Assembly: GCF_020169335.1 (NCBI RefSeq)
Contig: NZ_JAIEZN010000001.1
Location: 1,443,426 to 1,507,425, forward strand
Length of the DNA stretch: 64,000 nt
Direction of reading: 5' to 3'
DNA from: Devosia aquimaris
Lineage (GTDB): Bacteria; Pseudomonadota; Alphaproteobacteria; Rhizobiales; Devosiaceae
Shown: positions 19,192 to 27,804 of the stretch, piece after piece
Position numbering within the stretch: position 1 is the first letter of the stretch
How the letters are laid out: each line of letters opens with the position of its first letter
Translations under genes and position numbers: made by a program
Notes under the pieces: generated by a model
Told to the model about the DNA's origin: nothing
The model's database searches: none
Seen by the model: only the letters and a program-made list of their open reading frames with translations

Positions 19192-21330
19192 CTAGAGCAG
19201 CGTCTGCAGAGTGAGCTGGAACACCTGAGTGCGATCCGAGCTCGACTTGTTGAGAACATGCGCGAAGTCGCCACGCAGAGGACCAAACGGCGAGTCCCAG
19301 ATCAGGGAGGCACCGATCGACGTCCGCCACGGCACATCCGTGCTGCCTGCATCGACAGGCGACAGGGCTGCTGCGCCGGTGCCGATCTTGGGCAGGCCAT
19401 CAACCCAGGCCGCATCGGCCCAGATTGCGCCGCTCAGCCCATAGCTCTCGGGCAGTGCCGGGATCGGGAAGCTGATTTCGGCAGACAGGCCGGCGTACAT
19501 GGTCGCGCCGAGATATTCGCCGCTTGCCAGACGCGGGCCCAGGCCACGGCCTTCAAAGCCACGGATCAGCTGCGAACCAGGGTTGAAGGCTTCCACAGCA
19601 TGCACACCCGTGCCGCTGAGGTCGTTGATCACGCCAGCCTGGCCCTTCAGGCTTGCCACGATACCGCTGTCCTCCATCAGGGGGACGAAGTAGCGAGCAC
19701 GGCCTTCGGACTTGATCAGGTTGTGGTCCCAGCCAATGTACTGCTGCGTAAAGGTCGCATACAGGCCAGTGGTCGGCTTCTTGAGATCGTCAAGACCATT
19801 CCAGGTCAGCGTGTAGCCGCCATAGGCCTTGAAGAACTCCTGACCATCGACAACCAGCGACGACTGATAGCGCGGATTGTCCTTGGTGTCGGTGATGAGC
19901 TTGCGCTCAACGCCACCAAACACGGTTGCGCTCAGATCGGACGTCAGCGGGATGCCAGCGCGCAGCTGACCGCCGGTGGCCTGCGAACCATAGTAGCTCG
20001 AGGTCGTCTCTTCGCTGATGCGGTGATACGCATCCACGCCAGCCGACACCTTGAGGCCCATGAAGCGCGGCTCGGTGAAGGAGAAGTCGAACGTACGGCC
20101 GGCCTGCGATGCGCCGATGGCGGCACGCAGATACTGGCCACGACCCAGGAAGTTGCGCTCGGTGAGCGACACTTCACCCAGGATACCGTCAGCAGTCGAG
20201 TAACCGGCGGTCGCACCATATTCACCGGTGGACTTTTCGGTCAGGGCGACATTGACGACAACCTTGTCAGGCGCCGAACCCGGAGCCGTCGTCACATTCA
20301 CGGCCGAGAAGAAATCCAGGGCCTGGATGTTGTTGCGACCACGGATGACCAGAGCACGGTTGAAGGGGTCGCCTTCAGCAAACTCCAGCTCGCGACGGAT
20401 GACGAAGTCACGCGTCTTGTCGTTGCCGGTGATGTTGATGCGCTCAACATACACACGCGGACCTTCGTCAACCAGATAGGTGACCTTGAAGGTGCCGTTG
20501 GCGGCATCACGCTCGAGGCGAGCGCGGACGTCGGCAAAGGAGTAACCCTGCGTCGTCGCCTCATAGGTCATGTCTTCGATGGTGGACTGCAGCTCGTTCA
20601 CCGAGTAGCGGCCGCCCTCGCCCGTCTGCACCACACCCTTGAGGGCATTGGTATTCAGGCCAGGAATGCTGGTTTCGATCCCGACCTGCGAGAAGGAGTA
20701 CTTCTGGCCTTCGTTGATCGTGAAATTGATGAAATAGGCGTTCTTGGCAGCGTCATACTCGCCAACCGAGGTCACCTGGGTGTCCGGGTAGCCGCGGTTT
20801 GCGTAGTACAGGCGGATCCGCTCACGGTCGACGGCGATCTTCTGCTCGTCGTAGCTGTCATCCTTGAGGAGCCAGCTCAGGAAGCCGGTTTCCTTGGTGA
20901 GCATGGCACCCTTGAGGTTGCCGCCATTGATGGAATTGTTGCCGGTGAAGTTGATCGCAGCGATACCCGCGCGATTGCCTTCATTGATGGTGAACACCAC
21001 ACGCACACGACCGTCAGCCGTTGCCTCGGTCCGCGGCACCACCGAGATGGAGCGGAAGCCCTCGCGATCATAGGCCTGACGGATGCTCTCCGTGTCGGCT
21101 GCCAGACGCTGCTGGGTGAAGATGCCGGAAGCCGACACATCAACCATCGTCAGCAGCTGCGCATCGGTGAAGCGGCGATTGCCCTCGAACAGAACGGAAG
21201 CGACCAGCTGGTCCTTCGCCTGCACAGTCGCAACACCCAGAACCGGAACACTGGCGCCAGCAAGTGGAGCAGCCCCGAGTATCGCAAGCGCCAGGAATGC
21301 ACCGCGCATCGACGTAGTGGGGTGGATCAT
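19192..21330 (-). CDS. bamA: Outer membrane protein assembly factor BamA
   Basis: Omp85-family insertase that folds beta-barrel proteins into the outer membrane. The 712 residues comprise a signal peptide (MIHPTTSMRGAFLALAILG, cleaved after about residue 40), POTRA repeats to about residue 380, and a 16-strand barrel. The conserved RGF of the substrate-lid loop is in LIRGFEGRGLGPR near residue 597. The mature C-terminus ends in Leu, not the Phe common in this family. The in-frame start at 21432 was rejected because it hides the signal peptide; GAAGGC precedes the ATG at 21330. Confidence 0.96.
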   Translation of the reverse strand: MIHPTTSMRGAFLALAILGAAPLAGASVPVLGVATVQAKDQLVASVLFEGNRRFTDAQLLTMVDVSASGIFTQQRLAADTESIRQAYDREGFRSISVVPRTEATADGRVRVVFTINEGNRAGIAAINFTGNNSINGGNLKGAMLTKETGFLSWLLKDDSYDEQKIAVDRERIRLYYANRGYPDTQVTSVGEYDAAKNAYFINFTINEGQKYSFSQVGIETSIPGLNTNALKGVVQTGEGGRYSVNELQSTIEDMTYEATTQGYSFADVRARLERDAANGTFKVTYLVDEGPRVYVERINITGNDKTRDFVIRRELEFAEGDPFNRALVIRGRNNIQALDFFSAVNVTTAPGSAPDKVVVNVALTEKSTGEYGATAGYSTADGILGEVSLTERNFLGRGQYLRAAIGASQAGRTFDFSFTEPRFMGLKVSAGVDAYHRISEETTSSYYGSQATGGQLRAGIPLTSDLSATVFGGVERKLITDTKDNPRYQSSLVVDGQEFFKAYGGYTLTWNGLDDLKKPTTGLYATFTQQYIGWDHNLIKSEGRARYFVPLMEDSGIVASLKGQAGVINDLSGTGVHAVEAFNPGSQLIRGFEGRGLGPRLASGEYLGATMYAGLSAEISFPIPALPESYGLSGAIWADAAWVDGLPKIGTGAAALSPVDAGSTDVPWRTSIGASLIWDSPFGPLRGDFAHVLNKSSSDRTQVFQLTLQTLL

Positions 21331-21502
21331 ATTATTTTTGCCTTCTGCGACCGAACCCAGAGAATCGCCATGCACAGCGATCCCCAAGATAACTCCATGA
21401 CACCGTTTTACCGCCTTTTTAACCAAGGACAAGGTGTAAGCCTCGACGCGGTTAGCAAAAGCTTCGTGCCCTTGTATTCGAGCAACACCTTACGAACCAA
21501 GG

Positions 21503-21518
21503 TTAACAGGGCGTTAAC
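21503..21518. promoter_or_regulatory. CtrA-type box upstream of bamA
   Basis: Perfect TTAA-N7-TTAAC, which reads as a match on both strands because GTTAA flanks it. It overlaps the rseP stop codon and lies about 175 bases before the bamA start. The consensus is that of the alphaproteobacterial cell-cycle regulator CtrA. Binding itself is inferred. Confidence 0.5.
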
Positions 21519-22650
21519 GCAGGATCCCCAGGTACTCAAACAGCGTATCGTTGATGAGCGTGAACACCATCAGACTCAGGACCAGGGTAAATCCGATACG
21601 GAACCCGATCTCCTGAACCTTCATGCTGAGCGGACGCCCCCTAACAGCTTCAATCAGATAGTACAGCAGATGTCCGCCGTCGAGCATAGGTACAGGCAAA
21701 AGGTTGAATAAACCGATATTTAGCGACAGCAGCGCCATCAGATTTATGAGTGCGACAATTCCCAGAGTCGCCACCTCGCCGGAAACCCGCGCGACCTTGA
21801 CCGGTCCGCCAAGCTGCTGAACATCACCCTTGCCGACGAAAAAATCACCCATGAACGCGGCGGTGCGCTGCACGATGAACCGAATTTCCTCGGTGGTCAT
21901 GCCGATCGCCTCGACCGGGTCGGGTCGATACAGACTCACATCGCCATCGCTGACGTCCCGCGCGACCCCGATCCGCCCGATCCGCTGCTCGCTTCCGAAC
22001 GGACCCTCGACCTTGGTTGCCTCCGGCACCAGCGTGATCGTCTGCGGCTGCTGGTTGCGCGAGATTTCGATGGTGACCTGGCGGTCCGGGCTGGTCGCCA
22101 CCAGGCGCTGGAAGTCCTCAAAGCCGCGCACCTTGTAGCCATCCACGGCCAGAACAATGTCGCCCGGCTCGATGCCCGCGCTCTCTGCCACCGACCCAGC
22201 CACGACATCGCCGATCACCGGCGGGATGGTGTAGCGCCCATAGCCCAGAAGCAGCGCATAGAGCACCACAAAGGTCAGGATGACATTGGCAATTGGCCCG
22301 GCAGCCACCACGGCAATGCGCTGCCACACGCCCTTGTTGGCAAACAGGCGCGGCGCCAGCGTCGGATCGGCCTGCGCGATGGCGTCGGTGTCGGGGGCGC
22401 TGGCGACATTCATGTCCCCCACGAAACGGACATAGCCGCCCAGGGGGATTGCCGAGAGCCGCCAGCGGGTTCCGTGCTTGTCGGTGCGCCCGATCAACTC
22501 CTTGCCGAAGCCGACCGAGAAGGTCTCGATGGCAATGCCGTTCCAGCGCGCGACGAGGTAGTGGCCCATCTCGTGCACGAAGACGATGACCGTCAGGATG
22601 GCCAGGAATGGCACCACGAAGGACAGCAGCCAATAGATGTAGTCGATCAT
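21514..22650 (-). CDS. rseP: Site-2 zinc metalloprotease RseP family (M50)
   Basis: Intramembrane protease that cleaves membrane-bound substrates such as anti-sigma factors. It has 378 residues. The zinc motif HEMGH (H26, E27, H30) lies in the first membrane helix, one PDZ domain spans about 125-205, and the third zinc ligand is in NLLPVPMLDGGHLLYY near residue 318. AAGGAATATC precedes the ATG. In related genomes dxr lies between cdsA and rseP. Here only 32 bases separate the two. Confidence 0.95.
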   Translation of the reverse strand: MIDYIYWLLSFVVPFLAILTVIVFVHEMGHYLVARWNGIAIETFSVGFGKELIGRTDKHGTRWRLSAIPLGGYVRFVGDMNVASAPDTDAIAQADPTLAPRLFANKGVWQRIAVVAAGPIANVILTFVVLYALLLGYGRYTIPPVIGDVVAGSVAESAGIEPGDIVLAVDGYKVRGFEDFQRLVATSPDRQVTIEISRNQQPQTITLVPEATKVEGPFGSEQRIGRIGVARDVSDGDVSLYRPDPVEAIGMTTEEIRFIVQRTAAFMGDFFVGKGDVQQLGGPVKVARVSGEVATLGIVALINLMALLSLNIGLFNLLPVPMLDGGHLLYYLIEAVRGRPLSMKVQEIGFRIGFTLVLSLMVFTLINDTLFEYLGILR

Positions 22651-22682
22651 GATATTCCTTGTCCGTCCTGACAGGCCTCAGC

Positions 22683-23543
22683 CTACCAGTAGAGCAGCCC
22701 CTGTGCGACCGCATGGAAACCGGCATGCAGCCCGCCCACGAGCAGCACCAGCAAGACGCCGAATGTAAGGCTGTCCAGCCTGTCCATCAGCCCGCCATGT
22801 CCGGGAATGATGTCGCCGCTGTCCTTGATGCGGAAATGGCGCTTGATCGCGCTCTCGCCAAGGTCGCCCAACTGGCCCAGCACGCTGATCACTGCCGACA
22901 GAACCAGCCCGATCCACCACGGCGAGTCGGTGGCAACCACCCAGACCAGCAGCCCTGCCCCGGTGCCCAGCGCCAGGCCGCCCAGCGCGCCAGACCAGGT
23001 CTTGGAGGGCGAGATCTCCGGCGCCAGCTTCTCGCCGCCGATCTGCCGGCCGGCAAAGAACGCCGCCGAATCCGTCATCCACACGACTGTGCCAAGATAG
23101 ACGCCGGCCAGAACCCCATCGAGCGTATTGCCGCGCATCATCAGCGCAGCGATGATGATGGCACCATAGATGCACAGGCCCAGCACCCGCCACAGCATGC
23201 CCTCGCCGCGCGCCGCCAGTGCCAGCAGGCAGGCTATGCCAATGATGGCCACGCTGCCCAGCGGACCGATCGCCGGAAACGCCAGGCCCGACAGCGCCAC
23301 CAGACCGATCAGCCCATAGCCGACCGGCGTCAGCGGTGCGCGCGAGACCATGGTTTCCCACTCGCGATAGGCGCCGGCGAACACGGCTCCGACCGTCGCC
23401 GCAAAAAAATAACTGCCCAGATAGAGCGCCGTGGCCGTGACCAGGATCAGCACAAGCGCGGAAATCAGCCGCGGGCCAAGGTCTGCCCATGACCGCCGGG
23501 CAGGCTTTGACGAGTCAGACGCAGGATTGGCAGGGTCACTCAA
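22683..23543 (-). CDS. cdsA: Phosphatidate cytidylyltransferase
   Basis: Makes CDP-diacylglycerol from CTP and phosphatidate, the precursor of phospholipids. This integral membrane protein has 286 residues and about eight hydrophobic helices. The family signature is near the C-terminus: SAIKRHFRIKDSGDIIPGHG followed by GLMDRLD. The start is TTG at 23543, the only plausible in-frame codon. It overlaps the uppS stop as TTGA and has GAGGCGG upstream, so expression is probably coupled to uppS. Confidence 0.95.
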   Translation of the reverse strand: MSDPANPASDSSKPARRSWADLGPRLISALVLILVTATALYLGSYFFAATVGAVFAGAYREWETMVSRAPLTPVGYGLIGLVALSGLAFPAIGPLGSVAIIGIACLLALAARGEGMLWRVLGLCIYGAIIIAALMMRGNTLDGVLAGVYLGTVVWMTDSAAFFAGRQIGGEKLAPEISPSKTWSGALGGLALGTGAGLLVWVVATDSPWWIGLVLSAVISVLGQLGDLGESAIKRHFRIKDSGDIIPGHGGLMDRLDSLTFGVLLVLLVGGLHAGFHAVAQGLLYW

Positions 23544-24301
23544 GGCGTAGCCGCCTCAATGCCACCAAAGCGCCGCTCGCGCCGGGCAAAGGTCTCAAGC
23601 ACGCGCAGGAAGCTCGCCTCGTCGAAGTCGGGCCAATATTCGTCCACGAATACCAGCTCGGAATAGGCGGCCTGCCACAGCAGGAAATTGGAAATGCGCT
23701 GCTCGCCGCTGGTGCGCACGATCAGGTCGGGATCGGGAATGCCACTGGTGTAGAGCGAGGAGGCAATCGTGTCCTCGGTGATATCCTCGGGCTTGAGCCG
23801 GCCGGCCGCCACATCGGCAGCAATGCGCCGCGTGGCCTCCACGATCTCGGCCTTGCCGCCATAGTTGAAGGCCACGATCAGCTCGAGCCCGGTATTGCCG
23901 GCTGTCTTGGCTTCGACATCATCGATCAGCCGCAGCAGCGAGGCCTCGAGCCCGGCGCGCGTGCCGATGATGCGGACCCGCACATTGTTGCGGATCAGAC
24001 GCTGAAGGTCTGACGCAACAAAGCGCCGCAGCAGGTTGAAGATAAATGCGATCTCTTCGCGCGGCCGCGACCAGTTTTCCGAGGAGAAGCTGAAGACCGT
24101 CAGATGCGCCACGCCATAGTTGATGCAGAGTTCGACCAAGTTGCGGAGCGACTTGACGCCTTCGATATGGCCTTCAGTGCGGCGCTTGCCACGGGCCTTC
24201 GCCCAGCGGCCGTTGCCGTCCATGATGACCCCCATGTGCACAGGGACGCGCAGCGGCTGGCGCTGCGCGGCCGTATTGGCAATGATGGGGTCCAAAGACA
24301 T
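23540..24301 (-). CDS. uppS: Undecaprenyl diphosphate synthase
   Basis: Cis-prenyltransferase making the C55 carrier lipid for peptidoglycan and O-antigen. It has 253 residues. The catalytic Asp is D28 in VIMDGNGRWAK, followed by RRTEGH. The C-terminal RTSGEQRISNFLLWQ and ELVFVDEYWPDF blocks are typical. GGGAGGG precedes the ATG. It lies 29 bases after frr and overlaps cdsA by four bases. Confidence 0.97.
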   Translation of the reverse strand: MSLDPIIANTAAQRQPLRVPVHMGVIMDGNGRWAKARGKRRTEGHIEGVKSLRNLVELCINYGVAHLTVFSFSSENWSRPREEIAFIFNLLRRFVASDLQRLIRNNVRVRIIGTRAGLEASLLRLIDDVEAKTAGNTGLELIVAFNYGGKAEIVEATRRIAADVAAGRLKPEDITEDTIASSLYTSGIPDPDLIVRTSGEQRISNFLLWQAAYSELVFVDEYWPDFDEASFLRVLETFARRERRFGGIEAATP

Positions 24302-24330
24302 CTACGCCCTCCCAGCGCAGCCGAACGGCG

Positions 24331-24885
24331 TCAAACCTGCATGATTTCGGCTTCCTTGGCCGCCACGATCTGATCGATCTCGGCCACGGCAGCATCGGTC
24401 GCCTTCTGCACCAGGTCGGACTGCACGCGGGCGTCGTCCTGGCTCATGTCGCTGTCTTTCTCGGCCTTCTTGAGCGCATCCATGCCATCGCGACGGATAT
24501 GGCGCACGGCCACGCGCGCGGCCTCGGCATAGTTGTGGGCCACCTTGCTCAGCTCGCGCCGGCGCTCCTGGTTGAGCTCGGGCAGCGGCACGCGGATGAT
24601 CTGCCCCTCCCCCATCGGGTTCAGGCCCAGGCCGCTGTCGCGGATGGCCTTCTCGACGGCATTGGCCATGCTGCGATCCCACACCTGGACGCTGAGCATG
24701 CGCGGCTCGGGCACCGTAACGGTCGCGACCTGGTTGAGCGGCATGCGCGAACCATAGGCTTCCACCGTCACCGGCTCGAGCAGGCTTGCGCTGGCACGCC
24801 CGGTCCGCAGGCCGGACAACTCGTCGCGCAGCGACGAGATCGACTTCTGCATGCGGGTCTTGAGGTCAGCGAGATCATAGGCCAT
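24331..24885 (-). CDS. frr: Ribosome recycling factor
   Basis: Splits post-termination ribosomes together with EF-G. The 184-residue length is standard. Family blocks are [20 protein letters not shown] near residue 27, and the C-terminal helix with [17 protein letters not shown]. It lies 18 bases after pyrH, which is the common pyrH-frr order. Confidence 0.97.
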   Translation of the reverse strand: MAYDLADLKTRMQKSISSLRDELSGLRTGRASASLLEPVTVEAYGSRMPLNQVATVTVPEPRMLSVQVWDRSMANAVEKAIRDSGLGLNPMGEGQIIRVPLPELNQERRRELSKVAHNYAEAARVAVRHIRRDGMDALKKAEKDSDMSQDDARVQSDLVQKATDAAVAEIDQIVAAKEAEIMQV

Positions 24886-24903
24886 TACAGTTTTCCTTCC
24901 AGT

Positions 24904-25623
24904 CTAGAGCGGCTTGCCGACGCGAGTACTGCGCACACGGCCAGCCAGGACGCCGGAAAGACCTTCCTTGTCGTCCAGAGAATACACGATTATCGGCATG
25001 TTGTTGTCACGGGCAAGGGCGAATGCCGCCGTATCCATGACCTTGAGGTTCTGCGTGATGACATCTTCATGGCTGATCTGGTCATAACGCGTCGCCTGAG
25101 GATCCTTCTTGGGGTCCGCGGAATAGACGCCATCGACATTGGTGCCCTTGAGCACGATATCGCATTCCAGCTCGATCGCGCGCAAGGCAGCAGCGGTATC
25201 GGTGGTGAAGAAGGGGTTGCCAATGCCGCCGCCCAGGACGACGACGAATCCGTCCTCAAGCGCCGCCTTGGCTGCGCGGGCGGTATAGGTATCGGCCACC
25301 GAAGGCATGGTGGTGGCGCTGAACACCTTGGCCTTGATGCCGATCGATGTCAGGGCGCCGGCAAGGGCCAGGGCGTTGATGACGGTACCCAGCGTGCCCA
25401 TCATGTCGGCGGTGACCCGGTCACTGCCATTGGCGGCCATGGCCATGCCGCGGAAAATATTGCCACCGCCGGTGACGATGGCCATCTGCACGCCAGAGCG
25501 GGCCACTTCGGCGATCTGCTGGGCGACTGCGTCGAGAAATTCGGGCTGAATGCCAAACTGCTGGTCACCTGAAAGCGCTTCGCCGGACACTTTGAGCAGA
25601 ACGCGTTTGTAGGCAGGCGCCAT
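24904..25623 (-). CDS. pyrH: Uridylate kinase
   Basis: Phosphorylates UMP to UDP; a hexameric enzyme allosterically controlled by GTP and UTP. It has 239 residues from MAPAYKRVLLKVSGEAL. The phosphate-binding VTGGGNIFRG is near residue 55, and the C-terminal nucleotide region is KGTNVDGVYSADPKK near residue 163. An in-frame start nine codons upstream was rejected because AAGAAGGGG sits properly before the ATG at 25623. It is separated from tsf by 201 bases that contain a strong hairpin. Confidence 0.97.
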   Translation of the reverse strand: MAPAYKRVLLKVSGEALSGDQQFGIQPEFLDAVAQQIAEVARSGVQMAIVTGGGNIFRGMAMAANGSDRVTADMMGTLGTVINALALAGALTSIGIKAKVFSATTMPSVADTYTARAAKAALEDGFVVVLGGGIGNPFFTTDTAAALRAIELECDIVLKGTNVDGVYSADPKKDPQATRYDQISHEDVITQNLKVMDTAAFALARDNNMPIIVYSLDDKEGLSGVLAGRVRSTRVGKPL

Positions 25624-25787
25624 CGGCGAACCCCTTCTTGAGTTGAGCACAGGGGCGCCGAATCCGGCAGCACCCGGCAGACACTATGGCAAAAGCGCCA
25701 TCAACAGAAGGCGTGGCGCCGGTCAAAATCAGAATTTGGCAGGGTTTTATGCTCGATCCCTGGCGAGAACATGGCCGCCGGGAGAGC

Positions 25788-25816
25788 GGCAGGCGGACCC
25801 ATGGGGCCCGCCCGCC
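25788..25816 (-). other. Strong hairpin between tsf and pyrH
   Basis: On the minus strand a 12-bp stem of GGCGGGCGGGCC with GGTCCGCCTGCC (two G-U pairs) and a 5-base loop, nine bases after the tsf stop. No T-run follows. It may attenuate read-through into pyrH or stabilise the tsf mRNA end. Confidence 0.5.
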
Positions 25817-25824
25817 AGATTGGC

Positions 25825-26754
25825 TTACTTCACGCCGGCAGTTGCGGCGACTTCAGCAGCAAAGTCGGTCTCGACCTTCTCGATGCCTTCGCCCAGGGCG
25901 AAACGCACGAAGCGGGTCAGCTTGATCGGCGCGCCGGCATCCTTCTCGGCGTTCTTGATCGCATCGCGGACCTTGGTCTCGCCATCGATCACGAAGGTCT
26001 GGGCCAGCAGCGTGACTTCTTCGAAGTACTTGCGCATGCGGCCATCGACCATCTTCTCGGCGATCTCGGCGGACTTGCCCGATTCCTTGACCTGCTCGAG
26101 GATGATGGCGCGCTCGCGGGCCACAACCGTCTGGTCGAGATCTTCGGGATCGATCGAGAGCGGGTTGGTGGCAGCGATGTGCATGGCCAGCTGCTTGCCC
26201 AGGGTCGAGAGGGCAGCCTTGTCGCCGGTCGATTCCAGCGCGACCAGAATGCCGATCTTGCCCATGCCGGGCTTGACCGCATTGTGGACATAGCTTTCCA
26301 CCACGCCGTCGGTGACCGACACAAAGGCGGTGCGACGCAGGCCCATGTTCTCGCCGATCTTGGCGACAGCCTCGGTGATCTCGGCGGAAACCGAGTGACC
26401 GGTGCCGGGGAACGGCATTTCGCCGAGCTTGACCACGTCGCCATCGGCGTCGAGAGCCAGCTTGGACACGGTGCCCACGATGGTCTGGAACTGCTCGTTG
26501 CGGGCAACGAAGTCCGTCTCGGAGTTCACTTCGACCACGGCAGCCGACGTGCCATTGGTGGCAACGCCAACCAGGCCTTCAGCAGCAACGCGATCGGCCT
26601 TCTTGGCAGCCTTGGCCAGGCCGCGGGTGCGCAGCCAGTCGACGGCGGCTTCCATGTCGCCATTGGTCTCGGCAAGAGCCTTCTTGCAGTCCATCATGCC
26701 CACGCCGGTGGAGTCACGAAGCTGCTTGACCAGGCCCGCAGTAATTTCAACCAT
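25825..26754 (-). CDS. tsf: Translation elongation factor Ts
   Basis: Nucleotide exchange factor for EF-Tu. The 309-residue length is typical. The N-terminal UBA-like domain contains [16 protein letters not shown], and the EF-Tu contact motif [10 protein letters not shown] lies near residue 80. AAAGGT precedes the ATG. It lies 71 bases after rpsB, the universal rpsB-tsf order. Confidence 0.98.
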   Translation of the reverse strand: MVEITAGLVKQLRDSTGVGMMDCKKALAETNGDMEAAVDWLRTRGLAKAAKKADRVAAEGLVGVATNGTSAAVVEVNSETDFVARNEQFQTIVGTVSKLALDADGDVVKLGEMPFPGTGHSVSAEITEAVAKIGENMGLRRTAFVSVTDGVVESYVHNAVKPGMGKIGILVALESTGDKAALSTLGKQLAMHIAATNPLSIDPEDLDQTVVARERAIILEQVKESGKSAEIAEKMVDGRMRKYFEEVTLLAQTFVIDGETKVRDAIKNAEKDAGAPIKLTRFVRFALGEGIEKVETDFAAEVAATAGVK

Positions 26755-26825
26755 GATAATACCTTTCGGCGACCCCTGTCCGGGGCCGCATGGTTCGAAT
26801 CAAGAATAGACTGGACGTACCAGAC

Positions 26826-27596
26826 TTAGTTGACGGTTGCGTCTTCGGTCGGGAGCTCTTCGGCCGGAGCCTGATCGGCAGCGCCGAGATCAGCACCCAG
26901 GGCCGAGGACGAACGGCCGATGCCGTCGATCGCAGCCTTGGAGATCAGCGAGACATAGAGCTCGAGAGCACGCGAGGCGTCGTCATTGCCGGGGATGGCA
27001 TAGTCGACGGTGTCGGGATCGCAATTGGTGTCAACGATGGCCACGACCGGGATACCCAGGCGACGGGCTTCCTTGATCGCATTGGCTTCCTTGTTGGTGT
27101 CGATCACGAACAGCAGCGAGGGAAGGTTGCCCATGTCCTTGATGCCGCCCAGGTCACGCTCAAGGCGTTCCTGCTCGCGGCTCATCATCAGGCGCTCCTT
27201 CTTGGTGCGCAGCGCCAGCTCGTCTTCGCTCATGCCTTCGAGTTCACGCAGGCGGGCGATGGACTTGGAGATCGTCTGCCAGTTGGTGAGCGTGCCGCCC
27301 AGCCAGCGGGAGTTGACGAAATACTGGGCCGACTGCTTGGCCGCATCGGCCACCAGCGGAGCGGCCTGGCGCTTGGTGCCCACGAACAGCACGCGGCCGC
27401 CATCGGCCACGGTGTCGGAGACCAGCTGCAGCGCGCGGCTCAGGGCCGGCACGGTCTGGCTCAGGTCGAGAATGTGAATGTCGTTGCGAACGCCAAAGAT
27501 GTAGCGTTCCATCTTGGGGTTCCAGCGGTGCTTCTGGTGACCGAAGTGGACGCCAGCTTCAAGCAATTGGCGCATGGAGAAATCGGGCAGTGCCAT
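26826..27596 (-). CDS. rpsB: 30S ribosomal protein S2
   Basis: Small-subunit ribosomal protein. It has 256 residues starting [20 protein letters not shown], with the family block [19 protein letters not shown]. An Ala/Glu/Asp-rich tail extends the C-terminus. An upstream in-frame start at 27632 was rejected because AAGGAGC is correctly spaced from 27596. It is the first gene of the leftward cluster and has a clear promoter about 140 bases upstream. Confidence 0.98.
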   Translation of the reverse strand: MALPDFSMRQLLEAGVHFGHQKHRWNPKMERYIFGVRNDIHILDLSQTVPALSRALQLVSDTVADGGRVLFVGTKRQAAPLVADAAKQSAQYFVNSRWLGGTLTNWQTISKSIARLRELEGMSEDELALRTKKERLMMSREQERLERDLGGIKDMGNLPSLLFVIDTNKEANAIKEARRLGIPVVAIVDTNCDPDTVDYAIPGNDDASRALELYVSLISKAAIDGIGRSSSALGADLGAADQAPAEELPTEDATVN

Positions 27597-27733
27597 GTGG
27601 GCTGCTCCTTGTTTACCGGTTGATGCCTCCACGAAACGTTGCGACGGTTGCCCGCCACCGGATGGTTTCCCGGTTCCCCGAAAAGCCCGTCTCGTGTGTG
27701 AAATCGCGCTGACACGCAGTCAAACGCATCGCG

Positions 27734-27762
27734 CATATAGGGGAACTGGCCACAAAGGGCAA
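27734..27762 (-). promoter_or_regulatory. Promoter for the rpsB-tsf cluster
   Basis: On the minus strand TTGCCC (27762-27757), a 17-base spacer, then TATATG (27739-27734). This is a good sigma-70-type promoter and would give a 5' UTR of roughly 130 bases, long enough for S2-type feedback control, which I infer only by analogy. Confidence 0.65.
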
Positions 27763-27804
27763 GAGCAACCCGCATCCCCTGCCCGATTGGCCAGCCGCGA
27801 TGGC

